The notes beneath the pieces were generated by a model that searched no databases, was not told the origin of the DNA, and saw only the letters and a list, made by a program, of their open reading frames with translations. Made by a program: the position numbers and the translations under genes. From Brevibacterium sp. CBA3109 (GTDB lineage Bacteria > Actinomycetota > Actinomycetes > Actinomycetales > Brevibacteriaceae), in NCBI RefSeq assembly GCF_040256645.1, contig NZ_CP158281.1, positions 1,240,001 to 1,304,000 on the forward strand: a stretch of DNA of 64,000 nucleotides, given 5' to 3'. Positions 35,753 through 48,690 of the stretch are shown here, piece by piece (the stretch's first letter is position 1; each line of letters opens with the position of its first letter).

Positions 35753-37270
35753 ATGGCAAAGACTGAGGCCACACAGGACTCCGCGCCCAAGTGGATGGGG
35801 CCGAGCCCCGAGCAGTTGGCGGCTCATCACATCAGCCCACGGTTCTACAACTCGGATCTGGCGCCGAGTCGAAAAGAAGGGCGCAGCTGGACCGCTTACA
35901 GCGTCTTCACCCTCTGGGCCAATGACGTCCACTCACTCGGCAACTACGGCTTCGCCTTCGGACTCTTCGCGCTCGGCCTCGGTGCCTGGCAGATCCTCGT
36001 CGCACTTCTCGTCGGTGCCGGCCTGCTCTTCTTCCTGCTGACGCTCTCCGGCTTCATGGGCCACAAGACCGGGGTGCCCTATCCCGTGATGAGCCGCATC
36101 GCCTTCGGCATCCACGGTGCGCAGCTTGCAGCCTCGGTGCGTGGCATCGTCGCCATCGCCTGGTTCGGCATCCAGACCTACCTGGCCTCCAGTGTCCTGG
36201 GCGTCTTGCTCATCACCCTTGTGCCCGGCTTCCAGTCGTGGGCCGAGGTCGAGTTCCTCGGTCTCTCCGGGCTGGGCTGGTTCTCGTTCACTCTGCTCTG
36301 GATCGTCCAGGTCATCATCGTCAGCTATGGCATGGAGATGATCCGCAGATATGAGGCGATCGCCGGGCCGATCATCCTCGTCACCTTCGTCTCGCTGGCC
36401 ATCTGGATGCTCGCTCGCGTCGACTTCTCCATTTCCTGGGCCCGAGACGGTGCCCTGTCCGGTTGGCCGATGTGGATGCACATCCTCGGCGGAGGGCCCC
36501 TGTGGGTCGCGATCTACGGCACCTTCGTCCTCAATTTCTCTGACTTCACCCGCGCAGCCAAGAACAAGGGGTCGATCGTCGTCGGCAACTTCTGGGGCAT
36601 TCCGATCAATATGCTGGTCTTCGGCCTCGTCGTCATCTCTCTGGCCGGTGCTCAGTACACGATCGACGGCACGGTCATCACCTCACCAGCCGACATCGTG
36701 CAGACCATCGGCAATCCGATCCTGCTGGCGCTGGCTTCCCTGGCCCTGCTGATCCTCACGGTCGCGGTCAACCTCATGGCCAACTTCGTCGCCCCGACCT
36801 ACGCGTTGACGAACATGTTTCCGCGCTACCTCAACTTCCGCAGCGCGGCAATCATCAGTGCGGTCATCGGCTTCGTCATCCTGCCGTGGAATCTCTACGA
36901 CTCACCGGTCGTCATCGTCTACTTCCTGGGCGGACTCGGCGCACTGCTGGGACCCCTGTTCGGCGTCATCATGGTCGACTACTGGGTGATCCGGAAGACG
37001 AAAGTCAACGTTCCCCAGCTCTACACCGAAGCCAACGACGGCGAGTACTTCTACCACCGTGGGATCAACTGGCGCGCCATCGGAGCCTTCATCCCGGCCG
37101 CCCTCATCTCACTTGTCTTCGCCCTGGTTCCCGCATTCGCCGGATTCTCCGAGTTCTCCTGGTTCAGCGGGGCAGGCATCGCCGCGGTCATCTACTTCAT
37201 CATCGCCCGTCGCAACTTCACCTTCCGTGAGGTCGATGGCGAAGAGATCGCCGTCCCCACCACTCACTGA
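35753..37270 (+). CDS. NCS1 family nucleobase/allantoin/hydantoin permease
   Basis: A 505-aa, 12-helix permease of the nucleobase:cation symporter-1 family. N-terminal NSDLAPSRKEGRSWTAYSVFTLWANDVHSLGNYGFAFG matches the conserved first helix; GAQLAASVRGIVAIAWFGIQTY and ILGGGPLWVAIYGTFVLNFSDFTR follow. It takes up purines, allantoin or hydantoins with Na+ or H+. A racemase-like gene starts 13 bp after it, supporting uptake and processing of a hydantoin or allantoin-like compound. Probable control by the nearby GntR regulator. Confidence 0.9.
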   Translation: MAKTEATQDSAPKWMGPSPEQLAAHHISPRFYNSDLAPSRKEGRSWTAYSVFTLWANDVHSLGNYGFAFGLFALGLGAWQILVALLVGAGLLFFLLTLSGFMGHKTGVPYPVMSRIAFGIHGAQLAASVRGIVAIAWFGIQTYLASSVLGVLLITLVPGFQSWAEVEFLGLSGLGWFSFTLLWIVQVIIVSYGMEMIRRYEAIAGPIILVTFVSLAIWMLARVDFSISWARDGALSGWPMWMHILGGGPLWVAIYGTFVLNFSDFTRAAKNKGSIVVGNFWGIPINMLVFGLVVISLAGAQYTIDGTVITSPADIVQTIGNPILLALASLALLILTVAVNLMANFVAPTYALTNMFPRYLNFRSAAIISAVIGFVILPWNLYDSPVVIVYFLGGLGALLGPLFGVIMVDYWVIRKTKVNVPQLYTEANDGEYFYHRGINWRAIGAFIPAALISLVFALVPAFAGFSEFSWFSGAGIAAVIYFIIARRNFTFREVDGEEIAVPTTH

Positions 37271-37283
37271 TTGAGAGCTCATC

Positions 37284-38009
37284 ATGAAAATTCTCGTCGT
37301 CAACGTGAATACAACTGAGTCAATGACCGAGGGCATCGCCCGTGCGGCACGGGAGGCCGCCTCGGCGACCACCGAGACCATTGCGCTGACTCCCAACTTC
37401 GGAGCCGAATCCTGCGAAGGCAACGTCGAAAGCTACCTTGCGGCGCTGGGGGTCATGGATGCGGTGATGAAATACCAGGGGAGCTTCGATGCCGTCATCC
37501 AGGCCGGGTACGGCGAGCATGCGCGCGAAGGACTGCAGGAACTCCTCGACGTGCCCGTTATCGACATCACCGAGGCGGGGGCCGCCCTGGCGATGTTCCT
37601 CGGCCACAGGTACGCGGTCGTCACGACGCTTGATCGCACCGTTCCGCTCATCGAGGACCGGCTCCTTTTGGCCGGACTGAACGCTCACTGCACCTCGGTG
37701 AGGGCTTCGGGAATGGCCGTGCTCGAGCTGGAGAATCAGCCCGAGCGCGCCGTCGAAGCGATCGCCGATCAGGCCGCCGAGGCGGTCGAACGTGACCGTG
37801 CAGAGGCCATCGTCCTCGGGTGCGGGGGATTGGCCGACCTCAAGCAGGTCATCGTCGAACGCTGCGATGTCCCCGTCGTCGACGGGGTCACCGCCGCAGT
37901 GAAACTGGCCGAATCACTCGTGGGGCTGGGGCTGAAGACCTCGAAGGTCCGCACCTACGCGCCGGCCCGTCCGAAGCAGCTGAGCGGGTGGCCCTTCTCC
38001 GCTGCGTGA
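37284..38009 (+). CDS. Asp/Glu/hydantoin racemase family protein, first catalytic Cys absent
   Basis: A 241-aa protein beginning MKILVVNVNTTESMT, the hydantoin racemase N-terminus. The second catalytic cysteine is present (Cys180 in IVLGCGGLADL). The first, expected in a CFGDPG-type motif, is replaced by AGYGEHAREG at residues 74-83; a GYGEH form may define a subfamily. True two-base racemization by the Cys pair is therefore unlikely; an isomerase or decarboxylase-like reaction cannot be excluded. Immediately downstream of the NCS1 permease (13-bp gap), probably one operon. Confidence 0.82.
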   Translation: MKILVVNVNTTESMTEGIARAAREAASATTETIALTPNFGAESCEGNVESYLAALGVMDAVMKYQGSFDAVIQAGYGEHAREGLQELLDVPVIDITEAGAALAMFLGHRYAVVTTLDRTVPLIEDRLLLAGLNAHCTSVRASGMAVLELENQPERAVEAIADQAAEAVERDRAEAIVLGCGGLADLKQVIVERCDVPVVDGVTAAVKLAESLVGLGLKTSKVRTYAPARPKQLSGWPFSAA

Positions 38010-38011
38010 TG

Positions 38012-38710
38012 TCAGTCCTCGCCTGATTCGCGTCCCTCGTCGACGGCCTTGGCGAGGCGTTCCTTGTGCTTGTCGTGCTGGTCCTGACTCGCCCCGAGGT
38101 GGCGGGCAGCCAGATCTCTGACCTTCGCCTGATCTCGATGGGCGATCGCATCATAGAGCTGGGCGTGCTCCGTGGCGACGAAATCGAGGTCGTCGTGCTG
38201 GCTCAGCTGCCAGCGCATGCGGGAGTCGAGGAGCTCACCGATCTCGGTCAGGAGCCGGTTGCCGGAGAGCTCGGTGACAATGGCATGGAAGTCCGCCGCC
38301 GAGCGATGGGCGCCGACCACGTCACCGGCTTTCGACAGTTCCTTGCCCTTGGCCAGCGTGGCTTCGAGCTTGGCCAGACCCTCCCGATTATGCCGTTGCG
38401 CGGCGAGTTCGAAGGACAGGATGTCAAAGACCGTCCGCACCTCGTTGAGGTCGGCGATGTCACTGGGGGAGAACTCGCGCACCGTTGACCAGGTGTTGGG
38501 CCGATTCGCCACCAACCCTTCAGCGGCGAGCTGTTTGAGGGCTTCGCGGATCGGCACACGACTGACACCGAGCTCCGTCGCTAGATTCCGCTCGACCAGT
38601 CTGCTGCCGGGCAGCCTGACGCCGTCGATGATCTCGTCGCGCAGCACCTCGGTGACCCGCACGGTCTCAGAGCGCGGGCCATCGCTGCGCGGACTGCCAT
38701 TGTTCTTCAC
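38012..38710 (-). CDS. GntR-family transcriptional regulator, FCD domain
   Basis: A 232-aa regulator. N-terminal winged HTH (VLRDEIIDGVRLPGSRLVERNLATELGVSRVPIREALKQL) and C-terminal FCD ligand domain with the metal-binding Asp/His residues (SAADFHAIV, LDSRMRWQLSQHDD, ATEHAQLYDAI, AARHL). Convergent with the permease-racemase operon, its stop lying 2 bp from the racemase stop. Likely controls that operon, where two TGGTAT[G/C]CCA sites are seen. Confidence 0.9.
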   Translation of the reverse strand: MKNNGSPRSDGPRSETVRVTEVLRDEIIDGVRLPGSRLVERNLATELGVSRVPIREALKQLAAEGLVANRPNTWSTVREFSPSDIADLNEVRTVFDILSFELAAQRHNREGLAKLEATLAKGKELSKAGDVVGAHRSAADFHAIVTELSGNRLLTEIGELLDSRMRWQLSQHDDLDFVATEHAQLYDAIAHRDQAKVRDLAARHLGASQDQHDKHKERLAKAVDEGRESGED

Positions 38711-38771
38711 CAGGTCATTCTCCCACCAGTGTTCATCAGCATCTCAGCACCACTCAGCCTCGTGCCGAAGT

Positions 38772-40442
38772 TCAGCGCTTCATGGCTCGGCCCAGGGTGT
38801 CCAGGCCGACCGATCCCAGGTTGAGGGCCTTGGTGTGGAATGCCTTGAGGTCGAAGTCTGCTCCGGCTTCGGCCTTGGCCTCGTCACGGAACTGCTCCCA
38901 CAGCCGCTGACCGATCTTGTAGCTTGGGGCCTGCCCGGGCCAACCGAGGTACCGGTCGAGCTCGAATGCGAGGAAGCTGCGGTCCATGGCGACATTGTCT
39001 GTGAGGAACTGCCATGCCTTCTCCCGGTTCCAGACTCCTCCGCCGAGGCTGGCCGGGGCGTCGAGTCCCAGGTGGAAGCCGATGTCGAGGACCACTCGTG
39101 CGGCACGCAGACGCTGCGAGTCGAGCATGCCCAGGTAGTCACCTGGGTCATCCATGAAGCCGAGGTCGGCCATGAGCTTCTCGGCGTAGAGGGCCCAGCC
39201 CTCACCATGCCCGGAGACCCAGCACATGAGCCGGCGCCAGCGGTTGAGGGTGTCAGAGACATACGTGGCCTGGCCGACCTGCAGATGATGGCCCGGCACG
39301 CCTTCGTGATAGACGGTGGTCTTCTCCTGCCAGGTGGCGAACTCGGTGACACCTTCGGGCACCGACCACCACATGCGTCCCGGGCGGGAGAAGTCGTCGG
39401 TGGGTCCGGTGTAGTAGATGCCTCCGGTGGCCGAAGGTGCGATCATGCATTCGATCGTGGTCACGGGCTCGGGAATGTCGAAATGGGACTTCCCGAGCTC
39501 CGTGATCGCCTCGTCGGCGACCTTCTGCATCCACTCACGCAGCCCGTCGGCTCCGTGCAGGGTCCGCTCGGGATCATTGTTCAGCGTCTCCATGACCTCG
39601 AACAGATCGGCACCGGGTTGGATCGCGGCTGCGACCTCACGCTGCTCGGCATCGATGCGGGCAAGTTCATCGAGTCCCCACGCATAGGTCTCGTCGAAGT
39701 CGACCTCGGCACCGAGGAAGTTCCGGGAGTGCAGAGCGTAGGCCTCACGACCGCAGGCCTCATTCTCCGGCGCTGCCGGGAGCAGCTCCGAGCTGAGGAA
39801 ATCGGCAAGGTGGGCAAACGACTCACGGGCCGCCTCGGCGTGGGTGTTCAGCTGCTCACGCAACGACGACGGAACAGCGGTGGCCCCGGCGATGAGCTGG
39901 TCGAAGTTGCTGCCGGGTTCGGCCAGTGTGCGAGCCTGTTCGATGACCTTCTCGACCTGGATGCGGGCGGATACCTGGCCGCGGCTCTTGGCCAGGGACA
40001 GGGACTCCTGGTAGCCGGCGACCGAAGTTGGAACCGCCGCCATCGTGGTGCAGGCCGTCTCCCAGTCGTGGGTGGTCTCGGTGGGCATGAGATCGAAGGC
40101 ATCGCGGATGGACTGCAAGGGAGACTCGATGACGTTGAGACTCGAATGATCGAGGCCGGCCTCGAAATAGTCGCGATCCACGGTCAGCCGGTCGCGCATC
40201 GCATCGATGGTGACGAGGTCGACGTCGTCGAGGTCTGCTGACTTCTCAGCCTCTGTGAGCTTGGCCAGGGTCTCCACGGTGAGATCGTTGGCGGCAGCCA
40301 GACCAGCGGGGGAGAAGTCATCGAAACCCGTCGCGCCGTCGAGACCGAGGTAGAGGGCGAGGGAGGGGGAGAGTGCAAGTGATCTGTCGACGTATTCTTC
40401 AGCGACGGCGTCAATGGCCGAGGGGGTTCTCTTCTGGGTCAT
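38772..40442 (-). CDS. DUF885 family (putative metallopeptidase) protein
   Basis: A 556-aa cytoplasmic protein of the DUF885 family. The signature TTVYHEGVPGHHLQVGQA (HExxGHH-like metal site) lies near residue 385, with the supporting CWVSGHGEGWALYAEKLM motif about 45 residues later. The family is believed to be zinc-dependent peptidases related to M3/M32-like folds; the substrate is unknown. The start at 40442 (MTQKR) is preferred to the longer open frame to 40517. Confidence 0.82.
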   Translation of the reverse strand: MTQKRTPSAIDAVAEEYVDRSLALSPSLALYLGLDGATGFDDFSPAGLAAANDLTVETLAKLTEAEKSADLDDVDLVTIDAMRDRLTVDRDYFEAGLDHSSLNVIESPLQSIRDAFDLMPTETTHDWETACTTMAAVPTSVAGYQESLSLAKSRGQVSARIQVEKVIEQARTLAEPGSNFDQLIAGATAVPSSLREQLNTHAEAARESFAHLADFLSSELLPAAPENEACGREAYALHSRNFLGAEVDFDETYAWGLDELARIDAEQREVAAAIQPGADLFEVMETLNNDPERTLHGADGLREWMQKVADEAITELGKSHFDIPEPVTTIECMIAPSATGGIYYTGPTDDFSRPGRMWWSVPEGVTEFATWQEKTTVYHEGVPGHHLQVGQATYVSDTLNRWRRLMCWVSGHGEGWALYAEKLMADLGFMDDPGDYLGMLDSQRLRAARVVLDIGFHLGLDAPASLGGGVWNREKAWQFLTDNVAMDRSFLAFELDRYLGWPGQAPSYKIGQRLWEQFRDEAKAEAGADFDLKAFHTKALNLGSVGLDTLGRAMKR

Positions 40443-40741
40443 GTCTCTCACCCTATATGACTGAGAACACACCAGCTTGTGTCGATTTGGACCCACAGCC
40501 CGGCCGCGTCGACTCATATTCGGCCAGGAGATCGGGTGGTTGTTGACGGACGACTAGAGCAAGATCACTCCGCGGTGGGGCGCCAGCGACAGGAGCCACC
40601 GGATAGCATGGATAGGTTCCCGCCTCGATCTCAGCGGATCAGTCGATCACAGCCGATGGGCCATCACAGCAGATCACCCATCTCAGCGGCACCCCCGGGG
40701 GACTGGACGCATCATTCAACAGGAAGTGAGACTGATCTTCA

Positions 40742-41938
40742 GTGGCACGGGCACAGCTATGGACCAAGGACTTCGTCGTCGGCATCGGTCTCAACCTGTC
40801 GATGGCGATGGTGTTCTACCTCCTCATGACGTCTATGGCCGGCTATGCCGTCGCCAGGTTCTCCGCTGGTGAAGCAGCTGCTGGGTTCGCGTCCTCGTCC
40901 TTCGTCGTGGGCGCCGTCGCAGCCCGTGTGCTGACCGGAAAGTACCTCGACTTCATCGGTCGCCGGAAGTTGCTCATCATCACGATGGCGGTCTCGATCC
41001 TCGCCTCTGTGGCCTACATCTTCGCCGACACCCTGGTCTGGCTCTTCGCCATCCGCATCATCCACGGCATCGCCTTCGGGGCCGGCAACACAGCCATCAT
41101 GACCGCGATCCAAAGCGTCATCCCGGCCTCTCGCCGAGGTGAGGGCACCGGATACTTCGGTACCGCAACAACGCTGTCCACCGCTCTGGGACCCTATCTG
41201 GGTGTAGTTCTCCCGCGTGCCTACGACTTCCCGATGCTCTTCGGCGCCTCAGCGTTCATGTCGCTCGTCGCCTTCATCCTCTGCGTCGGCATCAAGCTGC
41301 CCAAGCAGGAACTCAGCGATTACCAGCGCCGGACCAAATGGCATCTGAAGATCAGCACGCTCGTCGATCGCGATGGTCTGCGCATCGGGTCGATCATGCT
41401 CATCGCCGGTACCGCCTATGCAGCGGCCCTGGTGTTCCTGGCCGGCTATGCCGCGGACAACGGTGTTGCGAGCGCTGCATCCCTGTTCTTCGTCGCCTTC
41501 GCGGTGGCGTCACTGGTTGCGCGACTGTTCGTCGGTCGCCTGCAGGACACTCTCGGCGACAACTTCGTCATCTATCCTGTCTTCGTCTTCAACCTCGTCG
41601 GCAACATTCTGCTGGCGATGTGGCCGACGATGACGGGAATCATCCTCGCCGGCGTCTTCGTCGGCCTGGGCTTCGGGTCGCTGATGCCGTGCATGCAGGC
41701 GATCACCGTGAAATCCGTACCGATGTCGCGGGTGCCGGTGGCCACGGCCTCGTTCTTCCTCCTCCTCGACGCGGGGTCGGGGATCGGCCCGATCATCCTC
41801 GGCGCCATCATGCCGCTGACCGGCGGCAACGGCATGTTCATGCTCTGTGCCGTGCTTGTGGCCCTCGGGATGGTCGTGTACTACATCGTCCACGGCCGTC
41901 GCCGAGGTGGCCGTCCCGGCCGCGAATACCTGCACTGA
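40742..41938 (+). CDS. MFS transporter
   Basis: A 398-aa, 12-helix MFS protein. LTGKYLDFIGRRKLLII is the loop 2-3 signature, FAIRIIHGIAFGAGNTAIMTAIQSVIPASRRGEGTGYFG the helix 4-5 region, as in drug and sugar exporters of the DHA1 kind. The GTG start follows a weak RBS. It is transcribed towards the nitrilase gene 91 bp downstream, possibly sharing a transcript. Confidence 0.85.
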   Translation: MARAQLWTKDFVVGIGLNLSMAMVFYLLMTSMAGYAVARFSAGEAAAGFASSSFVVGAVAARVLTGKYLDFIGRRKLLIITMAVSILASVAYIFADTLVWLFAIRIIHGIAFGAGNTAIMTAIQSVIPASRRGEGTGYFGTATTLSTALGPYLGVVLPRAYDFPMLFGASAFMSLVAFILCVGIKLPKQELSDYQRRTKWHLKISTLVDRDGLRIGSIMLIAGTAYAAALVFLAGYAADNGVASAASLFFVAFAVASLVARLFVGRLQDTLGDNFVIYPVFVFNLVGNILLAMWPTMTGIILAGVFVGLGFGSLMPCMQAITVKSVPMSRVPVATASFFLLLDAGSGIGPIILGAIMPLTGGNGMFMLCAVLVALGMVVYYIVHGRRRGGRPGREYLH

Positions 41939-42029
41939 GGTCCCTCTCAGCTGGGTGGAGGTTTCTCCGCCCGCGTGATCGCGATAGCCTGAACGCATCG
42001 TTGACACTCCCGGATCGCAAGGACTGGCC

Positions 42030-42827
42030 ATGAAATTCGCACTCGCGCAGATCAATTCCACCACCACAGTTGCGGACAACCTCGACAAGGTTCGGGACTA
42101 CACGCACAAGGCCGCTGAGGCCGGAGCCGAGTTCGTCGTCTTCCCCGAGGCCACGATGTCCGCGTTCGGTCCCGGCTTGCGCGAAGTCGCCGAGGCGAAC
42201 ACCGTGTCGTGGCGGGCTGCGATGGCCCAGCTGGCGGCCGACACCGGAATCACCGTCATCGTGGGCGAGTTCGCGACCTCAGGTGAGAAGGTGATCAACC
42301 TGCTTGCCGTCTACCCGCCGCAGGGTGAACGCCGCGACTATGCGAAGATCCATCTCTACGATGCCTTCGGTTTCAAGGAATCCGACACCGTCGTCCCCGG
42401 TGAGGATCCCGTCGTCATCGACCTTGGCGGTGAGAGCGTAGGGCTGACACTCTGCTACGACATCCGCTTCCCGAAGCTGTTCGCCGAGGTCAGCCGTCGT
42501 GGTGCCAAACTCGCTATCGTCGCCGCCTCTTGGGGTGCTGGGACTGGCAAGGTCGAGCAGTGGCAGACTCTGACCCGTGCTCGGGCATTGGACTCCAACA
42601 TGTTCGTGGCAGCCATCGGCCAGGCCGATCCCGAGGTCAGTGGTGTCGAGGTGCCGAAGAAGGGGCCCACAGGTGTCGGCCACAGTCTCGTCTCCGATCC
42701 CTTCGGTCATGTCATCTCCTCACTCGAGGGTGAAGAGGCTCTCGAGGTCGTCGAGGTGGACCTTGCCGGAGCTGACAAGGCCGCCGAGGCGATTCCGGTG
42801 CTGAGGAACGCGAAGCTCGGGTACTGA
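42030..42827 (+). CDS. carbon-nitrogen hydrolase (nitrilase superfamily)
   Basis: A 265-aa cytoplasmic hydrolase with the complete triad: Glu40 (FPEATMSAFG), Lys107 (YAKIHLYDAFG) and Cys142 (LTLCYDIRFP). Closest in style to the Nit/omega-amidase branch, which hydrolyses amides such as 2-oxoglutaramate or deaminated glutathione. RBS AAGGA precedes the ATG. A perfect palindrome follows the gene. Confidence 0.9.
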   Translation: MKFALAQINSTTTVADNLDKVRDYTHKAAEAGAEFVVFPEATMSAFGPGLREVAEANTVSWRAAMAQLAADTGITVIVGEFATSGEKVINLLAVYPPQGERRDYAKIHLYDAFGFKESDTVVPGEDPVVIDLGGESVGLTLCYDIRFPKLFAEVSRRGAKLAIVAASWGAGTGKVEQWQTLTRARALDSNMFVAAIGQADPEVSGVEVPKKGPTGVGHSLVSDPFGHVISSLEGEEALEVVEVDLAGADKAAEAIPVLRNAKLGY

Positions 42828-42838
42828 GGAATAACCTT

Positions 42839-42856
42839 CCAGCGCCCGGGCGCTGG
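42839..42856. terminator. palindrome after the nitrilase gene, possible terminator
   Basis: CCAGCGC-CCGG-GCGCTGG, a perfect 18-bp palindrome 12 bp after the stop. There is no T-run, so terminator function is uncertain. Confidence 0.45.
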
Positions 42857-42909
42857 CGAACCGATTGAAGTCGGGGAGCGGGCTGGGAATGTGCCGCAAA
42901 GCACATTAG

Positions 42910-42941
42910 TTGCACTTGAGGCAAAAATGCACTGGGTGCAA
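42910..42941. promoter_or_regulatory. double TetR-type operator upstream of the efflux operon
   Basis: Two adjacent 15-bp sites, 42910-42924 (TTGCACTTGAGGCAA) and 42927-42941 (ATGCACTGGGTGCAA), 11 of 15 matching; the second contains the perfect palindrome TGCAC-TGG-GTGCA (42928-42940). They end 10 bp before the TetR start. Confidence 0.7.
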
Positions 42942-42951
42942 TAATGTAGCT

Positions 42952-45569
<2,618 letters not shown>

Positions 45570-45606
45570 GCTGATGCGATGCCGCTGATTTGCCGGTGGT
45601 GCCGTG

Positions 45607-45666
45607 GGGACCACTTGTCATCGAGAGGACCAGCTGTAATCAGTCCGCTCGACGGTAAGTGGTCCC
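45607..45666. repeat. 60-bp palindromic element
   Basis: Inverted repeat with interrupted arms: GGGACCACTT at 45607-45616 pairs with 45657-45666, the inner TCGAG/CTCGA and GGAC/GTCC segments also pair, about 12-nt centre. Architecture resembles the element at 32421-32476 but the sequence is different. Lies in the 223-bp convergent gap after the pump gene. Confidence 0.75.
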
Positions 45667-45688
45667 TACGACGAGCGGACGCGGGCTG

Positions 45689-45735
45689 ACACACTTCGGG
45701 CGCCGACAGAAGAACTGTCGGCGCCCGAAGTGTGT
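45689..45735. terminator. bidirectional terminator hairpin between convergent genes
   Basis: A perfect 21-bp stem (45689-45709 with 45715-45735) around the loop AAGAA. It can serve both the efflux operon and the leftward carboxylase operon. Confidence 0.85.
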
Positions 45736-45792
45736 GACTGCTCAGTGTGTCTGACTGCTCAGCGCTTCCCATTGCGGTCAGCTGCCGAGTTG

Positions 45793-46094
45793 TCAACGGC
45801 CCAGGGTCTGCGTCCAGGTCTGGGGGAGGCGTCGGCGCACGTTGCGGCGCGGAGCATTGAACCCTGCACGATCGTGCTTCGTCGTCTCCATCTGGTCCAC
45901 GGCCGCCGCTTGATTGGCAGCGTAGGCAAGGGCCACCTGGCGGATCGCCACGACTGCCGCAACCGCTGCCGCGCTGGCCATGTCATCGCTGACGGGTTCT
46001 CCGTCGTGTGCTTTGACCTGTGTTCGGTCGTCGACCGAGGTGGCTGGGGCCTGGTCCTCAGCCGAGGTGGCTGTGGCCTCCTGTGCTTCCTGGC

Positions 46095-46098
<4 letters not shown>
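45793..46098 (-). CDS. small protein, probable acyl-CoA carboxylase epsilon-like subunit
   Basis: A 101-aa acidic-to-basic protein whose ATG overlaps the stop of the carboxylase beta gene by 4 nt. Position and size match the epsilon subunits (AccE/PccE-like) that follow actinobacterial carboxyltransferase genes, and it has the Ala-rich helix ([19 protein letters not shown]) and Arg/Trp-containing C-terminus ([14 protein letters not shown]) expected of that loosely conserved group. Assignment rests mainly on context. Confidence 0.55.
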
Positions 46099-47675
<1,577 letters not shown>

Positions 47676-47680
47676 GACTC

Positions 47681-47711
47681 CACAATAACGACGCACGGTG
47701 CGATCATTGTG
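47681..47711. promoter_or_regulatory. nested palindrome in the carboxylase-birA divergent promoter
   Basis: Outer arms CACAAT (47681-47686) and ATTGTG (47706-47711) enclose an inner GCAC-G-GTGC palindrome (47693-47701), slightly off-centre. Only 67 bp separate the two start codons, so one bound protein could affect both genes. Confidence 0.5.
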
Positions 47712-47742
47712 CACTCGCGCCAAAAGAATCTAAAGTGGACTG

Positions 47743-48690
47743 GTGAACAGCCAACACATTCCCCTCCTCGTCGATGTCGAATCCCTCCATCGCAAGGCAG
47801 CGGTCCGCGGCATCGATTTACCCGCAGTCATCTGGGACGACGTGTGCCCGTCGACGAACGACGAACTGGCTGCACTGGTGCGGGGACAGTCCACGCTCAC
47901 CGACTTTCCCACCGATCGCACGCGCCTGATCGCGAGCTCCGACGGCATCGACCTCGCCGAGGTGCCTGGCCAGTTCTGCGTCTACGGCACCGATCATCAG
48001 AACGCCGGACACGGTCGACTGGGTCGGACTTGGACGGTGCCGGCAGGCCGTTCACTGACGTTTTCGATTCTGCTGGAGCCGGGTGCCGTCTTCGACTCGT
48101 GGGGGTGGGTTCCTCTGATCGCCGGTGAGGCCGTGCGAGCCGCCATCGCCGAGGCGGGCGTGCCTGCCGTGCTCAAGTGGCCCAACGATGTGCTGACGAA
48201 GGACGGGAAGAAGCTCTGCGGGATCCTCGCCCGAGTCGAGCCGCTGCCGGCCGGGCCGCGAATCGTTCTGGGGGTGGGGATCAATACGCGGTTGCACCGT
48301 GAGGATCTGCCTCGCGAAAGCGCGAGTTCCATTGCGATTGAGAAGGACACGGACGGTTCAGAAGTTGCTCATGAAGACTTGTTAATCTCGATTCTGAGCA
48401 CACTGATTCCTGCCTACCGGAAGCTTGTCGAGTATGACGATGACGATTTCAGCCGCAGCACAGTCGGCAATGAGGTGCGTGCGAACATGGTGACTCTTGG
48501 GACGCAGGTCAGGGTCGAACGCCCCGACGGAAGTAACCTGCACGGTTGTGCCACCGGGCTCGACGCCGGCGGCGACCTCATCATCGACAATGACATCCGT
48601 GTCAGCGCAGGCGACGTCCACCACCTGCGACCGGCCGGGCACGTTACGGGGCCGCAATCCTTGGGGACGGAAGCCGGGGGTTGCAGATGA
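47743..48690 (+). CDS. birA: biotin-[acetyl-CoA-carboxylase] ligase, monofunctional
   Basis: A 315-aa biotin-protein ligase: AGHGRLGRTWTVPAGRSLTFSI corresponds to the biotinyl-AMP loop, LKWPNDVLTKDGKKLCGIL to the catalytic segment, and a C-terminal SH3-like domain begins near residue 255. No N-terminal DNA-binding HTH is present, so it is class I and does not regulate transcription itself. It attaches biotin to carboxylase carrier domains. It stands back to back with the carboxyltransferase gene and overlaps the following cyclase gene by 4 nt (ATGA). Confidence 0.93.
   Translation: MNSQHIPLLVDVESLHRKAAVRGIDLPAVIWDDVCPSTNDELAALVRGQSTLTDFPTDRTRLIASSDGIDLAEVPGQFCVYGTDHQNAGHGRLGRTWTVPAGRSLTFSILLEPGAVFDSWGWVPLIAGEAVRAAIAEAGVPAVLKWPNDVLTKDGKKLCGILARVEPLPAGPRIVLGVGINTRLHREDLPRESASSIAIEKDTDGSEVAHEDLLISILSTLIPAYRKLVEYDDDDFSRSTVGNEVRANMVTLGTQVRVERPDGSNLHGCATGLDAGGDLIIDNDIRVSAGDVHHLRPAGHVTGPQSLGTEAGGCR

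Noticed and set aside
38172-40241. 689-aa plus-strand ORF
   Set aside because: Shadow of the GntR and DUF885 genes on the minus strand, which carry clear domain motifs.
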